From NCBI GenBank assembly GCA_002394305.1, contig DGTM01000043.1, positions 1 through 5,196 of the forward strand: a DNA stretch of 5,196 nt, in the 5' to 3' direction. Shown here in pieces: positions 4,539-5,196 of this stretch (its first letter is position 1; every line of letters begins with the position of its first letter). The notes under the pieces were generated by a model that made no database searches, was not told the DNA's origin, and saw only the letters and a list, made by a program, of their open reading frames with translations. The translations under genes and the position numbers were made by a program. This DNA comes from Prevotellaceae bacterium UBA4336. Lineage in GTDB: Bacteria; Bacteroidota; Bacteroidia; Bacteroidales; Bacteroidaceae.

Positions 4539-4581
4539 GGAAAGACCCGAGTCCTGCACTGAGCAGGGCTCGGGTCTTTCC
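4539..4581 (-). terminator. Strong hairpin terminator between convergent lipoprotein and clpB genes
   Basis: The arms 4539-4557 (GGAAAGACCCGAGTCCTGC) and 4563-4581 (GCAGGGCTCGGGTCTTTCC) pair over 19 bp around the loop ACTGA. The one imperfect position, T with G, is a wobble in the + transcript. On the - strand the hairpin is followed by TTTTTTGTTG, so it is a classic intrinsic terminator for clpB, beginning 31 bases after the clpB stop. In the + direction the tail is GTATGCGGG without a U tract. It may still stop the lipoprotein transcript or protect its 3' end. Confidence 0.9.
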
Positions 4582-4612
4582 GTATGCGGGCGGTGGATTC
4601 ACGCCTGCCCCA

Positions 4613-5196
4613 TTACACGGGAGCCATCGTGAGTTGGCCGTCTTTGGCATCGACCTTGATGGGACGGTTGCGGTCGAGCTGTCCGGCAAGGAGTGCCTTC
4701 GAGAGGTCGTCGAGCAGGAGATGCTGGATGGCTCGCTTGACGGGACGCGCTCCGAACTCCGGTTCGTAGCCTTCGCCTGCCAGCAGGTCGATGGCCTGGT
4801 CGGTGACGTCGAGGGTGATGCCGTTCTCGCGCAGCAGCTTGCGGACGTTCTCCACCTGCAGACGGACAATCTGCTTCACTTCGCCCCAGTTGAGGGGATG
4901 GAAGACGATGATTTCGTCGATACGGTTCAGGAACTCGGGGCGGATGCCGCGCTGGATGAGCAGGTTGCGCACATCTTCAGTCCCCTTGGAGAGGTCTGCC
5001 CCGGTGAGCAGGTTGCTCGTCATGATGATGATGGTGTTCTTGAAGTTGACGGTGCGGCCCTTGGAGTCGGTCAGACGTCCGTCGTCGAGCACTTGCAGCA
5101 GGGTGTTGAAGACGTCGGGGTGCGCCTTCTCTATCTCATCGAAGAGGACAACCTGGTAAGGCTTGCGCCGTACGGCCTCGGTGAGCTGTCCGCCCT
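4613..5196 (-). CDS. clpB: ATP-dependent disaggregase ClpB, C-terminal part, cut by window edge
   Basis: The visible 193 codons are the C-terminal part of a ClpB/Hsp104-type AAA+ protein. These hexamers, working with DnaK, pull polypeptides out of aggregates in the cytoplasm. Using numbering of the visible part, the second ATPase domain shows Walker B VVLFDEIEKAHPDVFN (15-30), then VLDDGRLTDSKGR (35-47), sensor 1 IIIMTSN (N61), the arginine finger in RPEFLNRID (R91), and sensor 2 GARPVKR (148-154). It ends DLSKALLAGQLDRNRPIKVD and a short tail, which fits Bacteroidetes ClpB better than ClpC or ClpA. E. coli ClpB has 857 residues, so the N-terminal domain, first ATPase domain and middle coiled coil lie beyond the right edge. 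The frame stays open to the window edge; the GTG at 5092 is an internal Val codon, not a start. Transcription ends at the hairpin 4539-4581. Confidence 0.95.
   Translation of the reverse strand, partial: GGQLTEAVRRKPYQVVLFDEIEKAHPDVFNTLLQVLDDGRLTDSKGRTVNFKNTIIIMTSNLLTGADLSKGTEDVRNLLIQRGIRPEFLNRIDEIIVFHPLNWGEVKQIVRLQVENVRKLLRENGITLDVTDQAIDLLAGEGYEPEFGARPVKRAIQHLLLDDLSKALLAGQLDRNRPIKVDAKDGQLTMAPV

Overview
The window looks like chromosomal DNA from a Bacteroidales bacterium (Prevotella/Bacteroides-like). Three start regions carry the Bacteroidetes -7 promoter box TAnnTTTG, two of them with a TTTG element 19-20 bases upstream. Start codons lack strong Shine-Dalgarno sequences and tend to have A-rich leaders. 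The proteins (ClpB, a DUF2795 protein, a PduO-type adenosyltransferase, a GVHSPF-type methyltransferase-like protein) resemble those of this phylum. Genus and species cannot be fixed from the sequence alone.

Left part (1 to about 2250, AT-richer, accessory character). On the + strand come the C-terminal end of a peroxide-stress protein YaaA, cut by the window edge, and a small two-helix membrane protein resembling a transporter-suffix domain. The last 26 codons of the latter run out of frame through the tail of a lost GNAT acetyltransferase. Convergent on the - strand are two intact, tightly spaced GNAT N-acetyltransferase genes. Behind them, 1782-2259 holds no intact gene, only apparent coding debris and several inverted repeats.

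Middle (2260-3721, all on the - strand). Transcription runs from a near-leaderless promoter (3691-3721) through a degenerate class-I methyltransferase-like protein and a cobalamin adenosyltransferase. A DUF2795 protein follows with its own promoter, ending at a hairpin terminator. GC content rises sharply within this block.

Right part (3722-5196). A divergent promoter with an operator-like dyad drives an alanine-rich lipoprotein that ends in 11-residue repeats. It converges on the C-terminal quarter of the chaperone gene clpB, and a strong 19-bp hairpin lies between them.

The genes do not form one pathway. I see no defence locus, CRISPR array, RNA gene, intact mobile element or clearly new system. 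The most interesting items are the gene-remnant junction at an A8 tract, the decayed coding debris, the methyltransferase-like protein with no SAM-binding motif, and the repeat lipoprotein with its dyad-bearing promoter.
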